Below are positions 20,894 to 31,039 of a DNA stretch of 64,000 nt, piece after piece (position 1 is the stretch's first letter; each line of letters starts with the position of its first letter). Under the pieces are notes generated by a model. The model was not told where the DNA came from. It ran no database searches and worked only from the letters and a program-made list of their open reading frames with translations. The DNA comes from Candidatus Liminaster caballi (GTDB taxonomy: Bacteria > Bacteroidota > Bacteroidia > Bacteroidales > UBA3663): positions 1 through 64,000 of the forward strand of contig JAGHUA010000001.1 in NCBI GenBank assembly GCA_018065085.1. Direction: 5' to 3'. The position numbers and the translations under genes are program-made.

Positions 20894-22063
20894 ATGAAAA
20901 AAACGCTTGCTTCTCTGCTTCTCCTCCTGGCATCAATCCCACACATGATGTCAGCAGCAGACGCCGACCCATGGAACACGGCTTTCTCTCTGCTCGACGA
21001 AGACTTACGTCTGCAGGGCGAGAACCCAAAGAACACCTGCCTCTCGCCACTGAGTCTTCAGCTGGCACTCGGCATGGTCAACGAAGGCGCAAAGGGAAAG
21101 ACAAGAAGCGAACTGAACAGCATCATGCCTTCGGGCAACAACGCAATGATGCAGATGCTGCTCGACGGCAAATGCTCGCAACTGATCTCGGCCAACAGCA
21201 TCTGGATCAACAGCTCGTTTGCCAAGAGCATGAAGAAAAAGTTCGTGAAGCAGAACCTGAAGCACTTCGGTGCTGAGGTTCAGAGCAAGCCGTTCGGCGC
21301 TGAGACAGTGGCTGCCATCAACAATTGGTGCAACGAAAACACTAATGGCAAGATCCCTGCCATCATCGACCGTCTGACCGATGATGATAAGATGGTGCTC
21401 GTCAACACGCTCTACTTCAAGGCTCGCTGGATAAACACATTCAGCAAAAGCGCCACACAGCCTCGCACGTTCTACAACAGCAACGGCAGCAAGACCGATG
21501 CCATGACTATGGAAATGACGGCGAGCTTCAAATACCGCGAAACGGAGATGTTCCAGGCTGTGGAACTTCCATTCGAGTCGGACTTCTCTGACGGCGAAAA
21601 TCCAGTGGCGACAAGCCGTTTCGAACTCTTGGTAATCCTGCCTAAGCAAGAGACAGGACTTCTGGAGGTTCTCGACTCGCTGAAATCGGGCAAATTCTCA
21701 CTGACAGACAGTTACAAGCGCGTTCATCTGCGTCTGCCACGTTTCAGATGCGAATACGGAACAAGCCTCATTCCTCATCTTCAGGCTATGGGTGTCAGCC
21801 GATGCTTCACACCTGCGGCTCAGTTCAAGGGCATCAGTCGCACAAAGCTTCTCATCAGCGAGGTGATGCAAAAGACATTCATCTCGGTCGATGAGGATGG
21901 TGCCGAGGCCGCAGCAGCCACTGCAGTGAGCATGAGGATTGGCGCAGCACGTCCACGCCCGGAACAGCCGATTGAAATGTACGTTGATCGTCCGTTCATC
22001 TACGTCATCACGGAATCTCTGACCGGCACTCCTGTGTTCGTCGGTGCTATTACCAACCTTTAA
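20894..22063 (+). CDS. Secreted serpin (protease inhibitor)
   Basis: A 389-residue serpin with a Sec signal peptide (about 1-21) and no lipobox cysteine. Seen: NTCLSPLSLQLALGMV, INNWCNENTNGKI, VLVNTLYFKARW and the C-terminal YVDRPFIYVITESLTGTPVFVGAI. The reactive-loop hinge DEDGAEAAAATAV (Gly336 as P15) keeps the small-residue run required of inhibitory serpins. Counting from Gly336, P1 falls at or next to Gly350 in MRIGAARP. Bacterial serpins such as miropin of Tannerella block host or neighbour proteases in a suicide reaction. It follows the GH2 gene by 64 bp and precedes the MoxR gene by 10 bp. Confidence 0.93.
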   Translation: MKKTLASLLLLLASIPHMMSAADADPWNTAFSLLDEDLRLQGENPKNTCLSPLSLQLALGMVNEGAKGKTRSELNSIMPSGNNAMMQMLLDGKCSQLISANSIWINSSFAKSMKKKFVKQNLKHFGAEVQSKPFGAETVAAINNWCNENTNGKIPAIIDRLTDDDKMVLVNTLYFKARWINTFSKSATQPRTFYNSNGSKTDAMTMEMTASFKYRETEMFQAVELPFESDFSDGENPVATSRFELLVILPKQETGLLEVLDSLKSGKFSLTDSYKRVHLRLPRFRCEYGTSLIPHLQAMGVSRCFTPAAQFKGISRTKLLISEVMQKTFISVDEDGAEAAAATAVSMRIGAARPRPEQPIEMYVDRPFIYVITESLTGTPVFVGAITNL

Positions 22064-22073
22064 TTCCCGAGCC

Positions 22074-23195
22074 GTGTCAATTATTGTCAATACACAGCGC
22101 CTGCTGCACATCCTTGATGTCACGCCGGCATCGCACAACGTGATGCTCGTGGGTCGTCATGGCATAGGCAAATCCGAGATCCTCACACATTATTATAATA
22201 CACGCGGGATGCGCGTCGTGCCCCTCTTCCTCGGACAGATGAGCGATCCGGGCGACCTTATCGGTCTTCCGAAGGTGGCAACAACAACTGTAGCAACTGC
22301 AACAACTGCATCACAAGAGGCTCAAACATCGGGTATCGATTCACGCACAGAGTTTGTCCCTCCGTTCTGGTGGCCTGCCGACGGACAGCCAATCGTCCTT
22401 TTCCTCGACGAGTTGAACCGCGCACGTCCAGAACTGCTCCAGACGGTCATGGATCTTGTGCTGAGTCACACGCTCGCCGGACGTCATCTTCCTGAGGGCA
22501 GCCGAATAATTGCCGCCATCAATGACGGTGACGAGTATCAGCTCTCGCACATGGATCCTGCCCTCGTTTCGAGATTCAATGTCTATGAGTTCCGTCCGAC
22601 AGTGCAGGAATGGCTACAGTGGGCAGAGTCGAATGGCATAGATCAGCGCGTGGTGAAATTCATAGCTCTCGAAGGACATTGGCTCGATGGCATTGAGGGT
22701 CAACGCAGCGGCGAGGATACGGGTCTCGACAAGATTCCCGACCGCCGAGCCTGGCAGCGCGTCTCTGAGTGCATAAAACCATACACCGAACTTGCCGACG
22801 AGGACATTGACCTCATTGCAGGCATTGTCGGGCCTCAGGCGGCATCACGTTTCATGGGAAGCCTCACAGGCCATGCCGTGCTGACCGGCGCCGAGGTGCT
22901 GCAGCACTTTGAGCAACACGAAGCCACTCTCCGCAAATACCTGCTTCATCAATTGGCGATGGTCAACGAATCCATCTTCCGTCATCTCGAAGTGGCGGGC
23001 GATGACTCTCCTGCCGAATATGCCACCAACCTCGATGCCTATGTCAATCTGCTGACCGAGATGGAGGCACGCGAGGCAACGGCTCATTTTGCCAATCTCT
23101 TTGAGAGTCAGAGTTTCCCGAAGGCAATTCTGTTTATAGCCGAGCGCACTCCCGGCGTTGCCCAAAGCCTTATGAACTTCATCGCGTCACTTTAG
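22074..23195 (+). CDS. MoxR-type AAA+ ATPase
   Basis: An ATPase of about 373 residues that probably works as a chaperone with the VWA protein encoded next. Walker A is GRHGIGKSE and Walker B is VLFLDELNRARPE, followed by sensor 1 AAINDGD. The helical lid region runs to the end. An in-frame ATG at 22044 would overlap the serpin gene by 20 bp. A GTG at 22074, 10 bp past the serpin stop, gives VSIIVNTQRLLHIL, which looks like the proper N-terminus, so it was chosen, with some doubt. The 7-bp gap to the VWA gene indicates translational coupling. Confidence 0.85.
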   Translation: MSIIVNTQRLLHILDVTPASHNVMLVGRHGIGKSEILTHYYNTRGMRVVPLFLGQMSDPGDLIGLPKVATTTVATATTASQEAQTSGIDSRTEFVPPFWWPADGQPIVLFLDELNRARPELLQTVMDLVLSHTLAGRHLPEGSRIIAAINDGDEYQLSHMDPALVSRFNVYEFRPTVQEWLQWAESNGIDQRVVKFIALEGHWLDGIEGQRSGEDTGLDKIPDRRAWQRVSECIKPYTELADEDIDLIAGIVGPQAASRFMGSLTGHAVLTGAEVLQHFEQHEATLRKYLLHQLAMVNESIFRHLEVAGDDSPAEYATNLDAYVNLLTEMEAREATAHFANLFESQSFPKAILFIAERTPGVAQSLMNFIASL

Positions 23196-23202
23196 GCGTA
23201 CG

Positions 23203-24387
23203 ATGTCTGCACCTCTCACCAACACTGATTGCAGCGTGCAATACGATTTCAACGAAAACCTACGTCTCATTGCCGAGAAATGGTTCCTTTCGGAGCCAGC
23301 TTTCTATTCGCTCTACTGCCTGCAGGAAATGCGGGAGAATGCGCGGATGGAATGTGCCGTGCGTTGCGGCGAGGGACGCATCGAGATCAATCCCTTGATT
23401 CTAAGCCACAAGAACTTCCGCGAAACCGAACAGTTGCTGCGCATCGAGATGATACGACTCTTCCTCAAGCATCCATACGAGAGACGTCTCGACGGATGCA
23501 CCGGCGAGGTCATTGCACGCGGCAGCGACTGCACCATTGCCGATGGCTATTGTCTGCTCAAGGAAGCCGAACTGCTCAAAGGTCCCGGGTTCTATCATCT
23601 GCCCATCGGACAATGCTATGAGTGGTACTGCAAGGCCCTGCAGCAACGCGACGACAAAAATGACAACCGTGACAATGACAATCATGACAACGACGGGCAG
23701 GGCAACGGCAATCAGGATAACAACCGCCAGCGTCGCGACCAGTCAGAACTCTGGCACGACGACCAGCTGATGCAGACGCGCATCAACCAGCTCATTGAAC
23801 GCACCACCGACTGGGGCACTCTTCCCGGCGAACTCGTTGAACGCATCCAAGCATCGACTCGCTCCCGGCTCAATTCACGTATGGTGATGCAAGGATTCCG
23901 CAGTCAGATAACTTCCACTAACCGCACACTCACCCGAATGCGGCCAAACCGAAGGACGGGATTTCTGCAGATGGGCAGCCGCCGCACATTCGATGCACGC
24001 CTGCTTGTGGCGATTGATGTGAGCGCGAGCATCGACAATGAAACATTGGCAAGATTCTATGGCACAGTCAACCGGCTCTTCCGCGATGGCAAGGTTCAGA
24101 TTGACTGCCTGCAATTTGATGTCACCGTCAGTACAATAACCCCATTCACCCACATCGTGCGCGACGTGACCGTCAGCGGACGTGGAGGAACCTGTTTCCA
24201 ACCCGTCATAGACGTTGCGGCTAAGTCGGAATACGACGGATTGATGATCCTGACCGACGGAGAAGCGCCCGAACCACAAATACCGAAACTCATGCGTCCG
24301 TCAGTTCTGTGGGTGTGCAATAATGAGGCAAATTACAATATAAGCAAAGGATGGATGCGCCGCAGCGGACGTTGTTGCTGGCTATAA
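23203..24387 (+). CDS. DUF2201/VWA-like partner of the MoxR ATPase
   Basis: A 394-residue cytosolic protein with two parts. The N-terminal part resembles the putative metallopeptidase domain of DUF2201 proteins; the C-terminal part is a von Willebrand A domain with an intact metal site (Asp272, Ser274 and Ser276 in DVSAS, SGRGGT, LTDGEAPEP). Between them, at about residues 147-175, lies an Asp/Asn/Gln-rich low-complexity linker. The expected HExxH helix appears as RIEMIRLFLKHP (Ile81, Glu82, Arg85), so the two zinc histidines seem lost while the later His90 remains. MoxR-VWA pairs act in maturation or metal insertion of partner complexes; the client is not evident here. Confidence 0.82.
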   Translation: MSAPLTNTDCSVQYDFNENLRLIAEKWFLSEPAFYSLYCLQEMRENARMECAVRCGEGRIEINPLILSHKNFRETEQLLRIEMIRLFLKHPYERRLDGCTGEVIARGSDCTIADGYCLLKEAELLKGPGFYHLPIGQCYEWYCKALQQRDDKNDNRDNDNHDNDGQGNGNQDNNRQRRDQSELWHDDQLMQTRINQLIERTTDWGTLPGELVERIQASTRSRLNSRMVMQGFRSQITSTNRTLTRMRPNRRTGFLQMGSRRTFDARLLVAIDVSASIDNETLARFYGTVNRLFRDGKVQIDCLQFDVTVSTITPFTHIVRDVTVSGRGGTCFQPVIDVAAKSEYDGLMILTDGEAPEPQIPKLMRPSVLWVCNNEANYNISKGWMRRSGRCCWL

Positions 24388-24519
24388 AGAACACTAATCC
24401 CCCCCAAAAAAAGTGCAAAAAAAAGACGACAGCAACAAATTCTTAACATTTTGGAGTTAAAATTTCACGTTTTTTACGATTTTTATTGCATAAACTGACC
24501 ACAAACAATATTTTTTCAT

Positions 24520-24527
24520 TATCTTTG
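24520..24527 (+). promoter_or_regulatory. -7 element of the mannan locus
   Basis: TATCTTTG about 60 bp before the SusC start. No TTTG is seen at the usual -33 distance, which would fit a promoter needing an activator. No regulator gene of the locus lies inside the window. Confidence 0.5.
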
Positions 24528-24579
24528 CGCCTGTTTATTATCACTAACAAACTTTATTATTAATCACTAACAAACTGCC

Positions 24580-27500
24580 ATGATGACTAAAAGTCGTTTT
24601 ATGAGGGCTATGCTGACAGTCGTATTCGGATTGATCTCGACTGTGATGTTTGCCCAGGTAACAGTGACAGGTGTTGTGACCGAAACGAGCGGTGAGCCAA
24701 TCATCGGTGCTACTGTTCGCGAAAAGGGCACAAATGTGGGTACCATCACAGACATGGATGGTCGATACAGCCTTAAGGTTGCAAACGCCAAAGCCACTCT
24801 TGTTTTTTCTTACGTCGGTTTGGAGACCATCGAAGAGGCTCTCAACGGACGTAAAGTAGTTAATGTTGAGCTCAAGTCGAACGACGAGCTTCTTGACGAA
24901 GTCGTTGTTGTCGGCTACGGTACGATGAAGAAGAGCGACCTCGCCGGTGCTTCTTCATCAATGAACGAAAGCCTCGTGAAGGGTCCTGGCATCACTGCCC
25001 TTGACCAGTCACTTCAGGGTCACGTTTCAGGTGTACAGGCTGTCACCACTTCCGGTGCTCCAGGTTCATCTTCATCAATCCGTGTCCGTGGTCAGGCCAC
25101 CATCAATGCTGGCGCTGAACCTCTCTACGTTATTGATGGTGTAATCGTTCAGTCAGGCGGCACATCAGGTTCTGATTACGGTTTGGGCGACAAGCTCGGC
25201 AACGGTTCAGTATCTACCATTTCGCCTCTCTCAACCATCAACCCTGCCGATATCGTAAGCATGGAGATTTTGAAGGATGCCTCTGCAACCGCCATCTACG
25301 GTGCACAGGGTGCTAACGGCGTAATCCTCATCACCACAAAGCGCGGTAAGGCTGGCGAAGCTAAGTTCACTTACGACGGTTCGACCTCATGGTCTCGTCA
25401 GATGACCCGCATCGACATGCTGAACCTCCGCGAGTTCGCTGAGTACTACAACGACCTCGTTGCTCAGGGCGAAATCTACAACGGCGACCCTGCATACTCT
25501 GACCCAAGCATCCTCGGCCTTGGTACCAACTGGCAGGACGCTATCTTCCGCACTGCATTCCAGCAGCAGCACCAGATCAGCGCTCAGGGCGGTACTGACA
25601 AGCTTCGCTACTACGTGAGCGGCGGTTGGATGGATCAGGAAGGTACCATCATCGGTACTGAGTTCCAGCGCTACTCTCTCCGTTCGAATATCGATGCCGA
25701 TCTCAAGAAGTGGCTCAAGATGGGATTGAACATCTCATTCAGCAGCACATCAGAGGAGCTCAAGAAGGCTGACCAGGAAGAAGGTCTCATCACCTACTCC
25801 CTCACCACACCTCCTGACATTCAGATCTATAACATCGACGGCGGCTACTCTTCAGTAAGCAAGCAGGGTTTCTCTAACCCTAACCCAATCGCCATGGCCG
25901 AACTCGAGACACGTACCCTCGACCGTCAGAAGCTCAACGGTAACATCTTCTTCGACGTTACTCCTATCAAGGACCTCACATGGCACACTGAGCTCGGTTG
26001 GGATCTCGGCTGGAACAAGGCTGAGACTTACGACCCAATGGTAAGCTTCGGCACATGGAGCCGCGGCAAGAACGAGGCTCGTATGCAGAAGAACTCAAGC
26101 CTCTACTGGTCATTCAAGAACTACCTGACCTACAACGGCAAGATCGGCAAGCACTCGTTCACAGCAATGGCTGGTCAGGAGGCTTGGCAGTCAAAGTGGG
26201 ACTATGTGATGGTTTACAACACAGGTCTTCCTCTCGACGTTGTACACAATCCACAGCTCGGTACCGGTACTCCTCAGATCGGCAGCGGCTTCGGCACAGC
26301 AGCAATGGCTTCATTCTTCACGCGCGAAACATATAATTATGACAATCGCTACCTCCTCACCTACACCTATCGTTATGACGGTTCTTCAAACTTCGGTCCA
26401 AGCAAGCGTTGGGCAGGCTTCCACTCAGTGGCAGGCGCATGGCGCTTCCTCGAAGAAGGCTTCATGAAGGGTGTCAAGGACAGCGGCGTCCTCTCTAACG
26501 GTAAACTCCGCCTCGGTTGGGGTCAGACAGGTAACTCAAACATCGGTGGTTACAAGTGGGGCACAGCCATGAGCATCATGGAGAACCAGCTCGGCACCAG
26601 CTACCGTCCGGGCAACATCAAGAACGAGTCAATCCACTGGGAGACACAGGAGCAGGTCAACGTAGGTCTCGACCTCGGCTTCCTCCACGATCGCATCAAC
26701 CTCGTTGTCGATGTCTATAAGAAGAAGTCAAGCGACATGCTCATGCCTCTCACCCTACCTTCTATCATGGGTACATCAGGCAACGGCTCTTCTGCTCTTG
26801 CAGCACCTTGGGGTAACTACGGTGACATCGAGAACAAGGGTCTTGAAATCAGCGTTAACGCACGTCCAATCGAAATCGGTGACTTCTCTTGGAATTCTGA
26901 CTTCCAGATCTCATTCAACAAGAATAAGCTCGTAAGCCTCGCAGGTTCTTCAGCACTCCCTGGCTACGGTCAGTGGACAGACGTTGTATCACGTTCGGCT
27001 GAGGGCGAGTCTCTCTACAACTTCTACGGCTATCAGGTTGTTGGCGTCTATAAGGACTTCGACGACATCATCAACTCGCCAGTCAACACTCTCCAGCAGA
27101 ACAACCCATACACAGTTCTCAAGGATGCAGATGACAATGTTATCGGCTATGAGTGGAGTACTGATCCTTCGAAGTACAACCGCACCAACACCACATTCGT
27201 AGGCGACTTGAAGTTCAAGGATGTCAACGGCGACGGTAAGATCGACGAGCAGGATAAGACCAACATCGGTTCTCCACTTCCTAAGTTCACATTCGGCTGG
27301 AACAACACATTCCACTACAAGAACTGGGATCTCAACATCTTCGTCAATGGTTCTTACGGCAACAAGGTAGGTAACTACACTGCCATGAAGCTCACTGCCA
27401 TGAATTCTGCATGGACCAACCAGACAGTCGATGTCAAGAATCGCGTTAAGCTCGTCGCTATCGATGACAGCCAGAGCGACTGGTATGAGCACGTTGAGAA

Positions 27501-27840
27501 TGTTAAGGTTTCCAACCCAGGCGCAAGCATTCCTCGTGCCACAATCAACGACCCTAACGACAACGACGCATGGTCATCACGTTACATCGAGGACGGTTCG
27601 TACATCCGTCTTAAGACCGTCAGCCTGAGCTACACCTTCGACAAGAAGCTCATCAAGAAGATCGGCCTTGAGAATGCCCGCATCACTCTTACAGGCAACA
27701 ACCTCGTGACCTGGACAAAGTACAGCGGATATGATCCAGAAATCGGTGCTTCTACAGCAAGCAACAATGTGTTCGGTCTTGACAACGGTCGTTACCCTTC
27801 ACCATTGTCATTCACTGCTGGCGTCAATGTCACATTCTAA
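24580..27840 (+). CDS. SusC/RagA-type TonB-dependent transporter
   Basis: Outer-membrane importer of 1086 residues that forms a lidded complex with the SusD protein encoded next. A signal peptide ends near MFAQ, followed by a carboxypeptidase-regulatory-like domain (VTGVVTETSGEPIIGATV ... SYVGLETI). The TonB-box-like LDEVVVVGYGTMKKSDLAGA and a plug with VRGQATINAGAEPLYVIDGV and DASATAIYGAQGANGVILITTKRG follow, then the barrel ending in FTAGVNVTF. Two adjacent Met codons and MRAM a few residues later are alternative starts. Context with GH5, GH130 and GH36 enzymes points to beta-manno-oligosaccharides as cargo (inference). Confidence 0.95.
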   Translation: MMTKSRFMRAMLTVVFGLISTVMFAQVTVTGVVTETSGEPIIGATVREKGTNVGTITDMDGRYSLKVANAKATLVFSYVGLETIEEALNGRKVVNVELKSNDELLDEVVVVGYGTMKKSDLAGASSSMNESLVKGPGITALDQSLQGHVSGVQAVTTSGAPGSSSSIRVRGQATINAGAEPLYVIDGVIVQSGGTSGSDYGLGDKLGNGSVSTISPLSTINPADIVSMEILKDASATAIYGAQGANGVILITTKRGKAGEAKFTYDGSTSWSRQMTRIDMLNLREFAEYYNDLVAQGEIYNGDPAYSDPSILGLGTNWQDAIFRTAFQQQHQISAQGGTDKLRYYVSGGWMDQEGTIIGTEFQRYSLRSNIDADLKKWLKMGLNISFSSTSEELKKADQEEGLITYSLTTPPDIQIYNIDGGYSSVSKQGFSNPNPIAMAELETRTLDRQKLNGNIFFDVTPIKDLTWHTELGWDLGWNKAETYDPMVSFGTWSRGKNEARMQKNSSLYWSFKNYLTYNGKIGKHSFTAMAGQEAWQSKWDYVMVYNTGLPLDVVHNPQLGTGTPQIGSGFGTAAMASFFTRETYNYDNRYLLTYTYRYDGSSNFGPSKRWAGFHSVAGAWRFLEEGFMKGVKDSGVLSNGKLRLGWGQTGNSNIGGYKWGTAMSIMENQLGTSYRPGNIKNESIHWETQEQVNVGLDLGFLHDRINLVVDVYKKKSSDMLMPLTLPSIMGTSGNGSSALAAPWGNYGDIENKGLEISVNARPIEIGDFSWNSDFQISFNKNKLVSLAGSSALPGYGQWTDVVSRSAEGESLYNFYGYQVVGVYKDFDDIINSPVNTLQQNNPYTVLKDADDNVIGYEWSTDPSKYNRTNTTFVGDLKFKDVNGDGKIDEQDKTNIGSPLPKFTFGWNNTFHYKNWDLNIFVNGSYGNKVGNYTAMKLTAMNSAWTNQTVDVKNRVKLVAIDDSQSDWYEHVENVKVSNPGASIPRATINDPNDNDAWSSRYIEDGSYIRLKTVSLSYTFDKKLIKKIGLENARITLTGNNLVTWTKYSGYDPEIGASTASNNVFGLDNGRYPSPLSFTAGVNVTF

Positions 27841-27864
27841 AAATCGTATAAAAACTGATATTAT

Positions 27865-29670
27865 ATGAAAACCAATATATTCAAGTCATTGGGGATTGTG
27901 GCAATTTCTTCGGCTATGCTCTTCACCTCTTGCGAGGACTTCCTGGATTGCCCTGCTGAAGACGGCTACAACTCTGACAACTACTACACATCTGACAATG
28001 CATGCATTGCCGGTGTCAACTACCTTTACAACTCGCCTTGGTATGATTTCCAGCGCGGTTTCATCAAGGTAGGTGAGGTATTCTCAGGCAACATGTACTG
28101 GGGTAGCTCTCCATATCTCAACTTCTCTGTCAACGGCACTGACGACGACCTCGTGAACATGGCTTACTCGCTGTGGTCTGAGATCGCACACTGCTCTACC
28201 GTTTATAACTCACTCAAGGGTGCTACTGCATCACAGGCAGTCAAGGATCAGTGCATGGGCGAGTGCCTTGCATGGAAGGCCATGGCATATTTCTTCCTTG
28301 TACGATCATTCGGCGATGTGCCAATCATCCACGACAATACCGCCGAACTCGCTTCAGGCAACTACGCTACAGCCCAGAAGGTTCAGAAGGCTGACGTATA
28401 TGATTACATCATCATGAACCTTGAGAAGGCAATGGAACTCCTTCCTAAGTCATCGGCTCCTGGCCGTATCGACTATTACTGCGCTGAGGCTCTCCTCGCC
28501 AAGGTTTATCTGACCAAGGCAGGTGTGAGCGGCTCACTCAACTCTGAGGATCTCCAGCTTGCTGCAAAGTATGCAAAGGATGTTATCGACAACTCTGGCC
28601 GTACACTCACAGAGAACTATGAGGACATCTTCCGCGGTTCACACAACAATGATCCTGAGAGCCTCTTCGCTTGGCGCTGGACAGTTGGTGCACACTGGAC
28701 CTGCCAGAATACTCTTCAGTCAGACCTTGGCATCGTCGGTTTTGACGAGTACGGCGACGTATGGGGCGGCTGGGGTGGCCCATCTTCTGACCTCATGGCT
28801 GCTTTCGGTGTCATCAAGTTCGATCATACCGTAAACTCTGAAGGCAAGGACTCTGTCTATATTGCCAGCTTCCCTTCACCAGACAACCGTCTCGACAACG
28901 ACGTTCGTCGCAAGGGCACTATGATGCTGCCTGGTGATGTCTATAGCTACTTCTGGCGTGACAAGGGTGGTTTCGACTACCTCCGTGCCATCTACGACAC
29001 TGAGACAGAGTATGGCAAGACCTTCTCTGAGGGCCAGTGCCAGGGTCCATGCGGCTGCAACAACGTTAAGCACCTCTATGGTGACGACGCTGACCACGTA
29101 GCTGAGCTTGGCATCTCTGCTGCACGTATGGCTCATGCCAACGCAACTCACATCCTCCGTCTTGCAGATATTTATCTCATCTACGCAGAGGCTATGCTTC
29201 TCGACGGCAAGGGCGGTGACGCTTCTGCTCTCGACGCATTCAATGCTGTACGTACACGTGCTCATGTTCCTACTGTTGCAGCTCTCGACTTCGACCTCAT
29301 CTGGAAGGAGCGTCGTCTTGAGTTCGCAGGCGAAGGTGACCGTTGGTATGACTTCGTTCGTCGCTCTTACTATGATGCTGACGCTTGTCTTGCTGAAATC
29401 AAGTCTCAGTTCCGCAATAACATCTGGGGCTGCAACCTCTTCTACAAGACATACTATGAGAGCGGTCAGTGGCCTGCCGATCTGACTTACCTCGACGACA
29501 ACGGCAACCTTGCATATCTCTCATACAACAACAGCATTCCTGTACCAGAGAATATCACCAAGACTGTCTTCACAATGCCATTCCCAACTGAGGACTGCGC
29601 AATCAACCCTAACTTGAAGTCAGAGGCTGAGCCAATCCATGTTGACGTCCGTAGTACATACTCTTATTGA
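27865..29670 (+). CDS. SusD/RagB-type glycan-binding lipoprotein
   Basis: A 601-residue surface lipoprotein that acts as lid of the SusC channel. The signal ends MLFTSCEDFLD, with the lipidated Cys at about residue 27. The body has the family's TPR-like helices (VKDQCMGECLAWKAMAYFFLVRSFGDVPI, YCAEALLAKVYLTKA) and the C-terminal half with FAGEGDRWYDFVR. It begins 24 bp after the SusC stop. Confidence 0.95.
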   Translation: MKTNIFKSLGIVAISSAMLFTSCEDFLDCPAEDGYNSDNYYTSDNACIAGVNYLYNSPWYDFQRGFIKVGEVFSGNMYWGSSPYLNFSVNGTDDDLVNMAYSLWSEIAHCSTVYNSLKGATASQAVKDQCMGECLAWKAMAYFFLVRSFGDVPIIHDNTAELASGNYATAQKVQKADVYDYIIMNLEKAMELLPKSSAPGRIDYYCAEALLAKVYLTKAGVSGSLNSEDLQLAAKYAKDVIDNSGRTLTENYEDIFRGSHNNDPESLFAWRWTVGAHWTCQNTLQSDLGIVGFDEYGDVWGGWGGPSSDLMAAFGVIKFDHTVNSEGKDSVYIASFPSPDNRLDNDVRRKGTMMLPGDVYSYFWRDKGGFDYLRAIYDTETEYGKTFSEGQCQGPCGCNNVKHLYGDDADHVAELGISAARMAHANATHILRLADIYLIYAEAMLLDGKGGDASALDAFNAVRTRAHVPTVAALDFDLIWKERRLEFAGEGDRWYDFVRRSYYDADACLAEIKSQFRNNIWGCNLFYKTYYESGQWPADLTYLDDNGNLAYLSYNNSIPVPENITKTVFTMPFPTEDCAINPNLKSEAEPIHVDVRSTYSY

Positions 29671-29681
29671 TATTATTTAAT

Positions 29682-31025
29682 ATGAAGAAATATTCTTATT
29701 TAGCAGCCATCTCTTGCGGTGTCCTGGCCATGAGCCTTGCCTCTTGCGAGGATCAGCCAAACAAATTTGAGCTGACAGGTGGCAAACCTTCGATCACATA
29801 CATCCGCGTTCAGGATGTTGCTGCGAAGGATTCACTTATCACTGCTGCAGGTTCGGGCGCTGCCATTGCCATCATCGGTAACAACCTCACCAGCATCCGA
29901 GAGCTTTATTTCAATGACATTAAGGCTGTGCTCAACACAAGCTACATCACCAAGAACAGCTTGCTCGTCAACGTGCCAAAGTCAATCCCTGGCTATGTGA
30001 CCGACAAGATCTACATGGTGACAAACGGCAATGACACAGTGTCTTATCCTTTCCACGTAACAGTTCCTGCTGCCGACGTGGCTTCTATGGATTGTGAGTG
30101 GGCTCGCTATGGCGAGGAGGCAACCCTTTTGGGTCAGTTCTTTGTAAATGACCCAGGTGATCCTTTGACAATCACATTCACCGGCATCCAGAACTCAGCA
30201 AGCCTGCAGGTTCCTGCCGGCGACATCAAGGAAATCACCGAGAACAAGGTTCGCTTCATTGTTCCTGATGGCGCTCCAGAGGGTATCATCGAGGTTCACA
30301 CCGTCTATGGCGACAGCAAGTCTCACTTCTATTTCCATGACTCACGCGGCATCATCACCGACTTCGAAGGTGAAGGCGGCGCTGACAGCAAGTCAGGCAT
30401 CGTTCCACAGGGTTGGAACATCGCAGCTACTTATTCTAACGAAGGCGGCATCTGCAACAACTATGTTGAGCTGACCGGTCATCTTACCGATGGTGGCGGC
30501 TGGGTTGAGAGCGTTAAGCTCCCTTACTGGTGCGGCAACTGGAAAGGCGACCCTATGTCAATCACATCAGGTCCTGGCGCTCCTCTTCGTAATATTTTCC
30601 CAGAGGGTTACTTTGCCAATCCAAGCAAGCTGAGCTTCAAGTTCGAGCTCTTCATCCCATCGTCTAATCCTTGGAAGGCTGGCGCTATGCAGGTTCTGTT
30701 TGTCAACAACCAGCTCTGCGCCAACGACTCTTGGCAGAACAACAAGTACATCCATACAGGCGCTAATGGCGGTGAGGATCTCTGCCGTGGTCTCTATCGT
30801 CCATGGGCTTCTACAGGCTCATTCGACACAGGCGACAAGTGGATCACTGTTACAATCCCTCTCTCAGAGTTCACCTACAACCAGGATGGCACAGATGGCA
30901 AGGTTAAGCTTTCTGAGGAAAGTTTCGACAGCTTCATCATGTGGCCAGACGCAGGTGGTGTTACCGGCGAGGAGTGCGATCCAATCTTCCGCTATGACAA
31001 CATTCGTGTAGTACCAAACCTCTAA
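29682..31025 (+). CDS. IPT-domain surface glycan-binding lipoprotein
   Basis: A 447-residue lipoprotein (MKKYSYLAAISCGVLAMSLASCED, lipid Cys near residue 22) of the type placed after SusD in many PULs. One or two IPT/TIG beta-sandwich domains (about 30-210: AIAIIGNNLTSIRELYFND) are followed by a C-terminal all-beta domain rich in Trp, Tyr and Gly (GGGWVESVKLPYWCGNWKGD, GLYRPWAS, FIMWPDAGG), likely the glycan-binding part. An earlier ATG at 29667 overlaps the susD end; 29682 gives the standard lipoprotein signal. Specificity for mannan is inferred from the operon only. Confidence 0.82.
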   Translation: MKKYSYLAAISCGVLAMSLASCEDQPNKFELTGGKPSITYIRVQDVAAKDSLITAAGSGAAIAIIGNNLTSIRELYFNDIKAVLNTSYITKNSLLVNVPKSIPGYVTDKIYMVTNGNDTVSYPFHVTVPAADVASMDCEWARYGEEATLLGQFFVNDPGDPLTITFTGIQNSASLQVPAGDIKEITENKVRFIVPDGAPEGIIEVHTVYGDSKSHFYFHDSRGIITDFEGEGGADSKSGIVPQGWNIAATYSNEGGICNNYVELTGHLTDGGGWVESVKLPYWCGNWKGDPMSITSGPGAPLRNIFPEGYFANPSKLSFKFELFIPSSNPWKAGAMQVLFVNNQLCANDSWQNNKYIHTGANGGEDLCRGLYRPWASTGSFDTGDKWITVTIPLSEFTYNQDGTDGKVKLSEESFDSFIMWPDAGGVTGEECDPIFRYDNIRVVPNL

Positions 31026-31039
31026 TGTAAACTACAACA

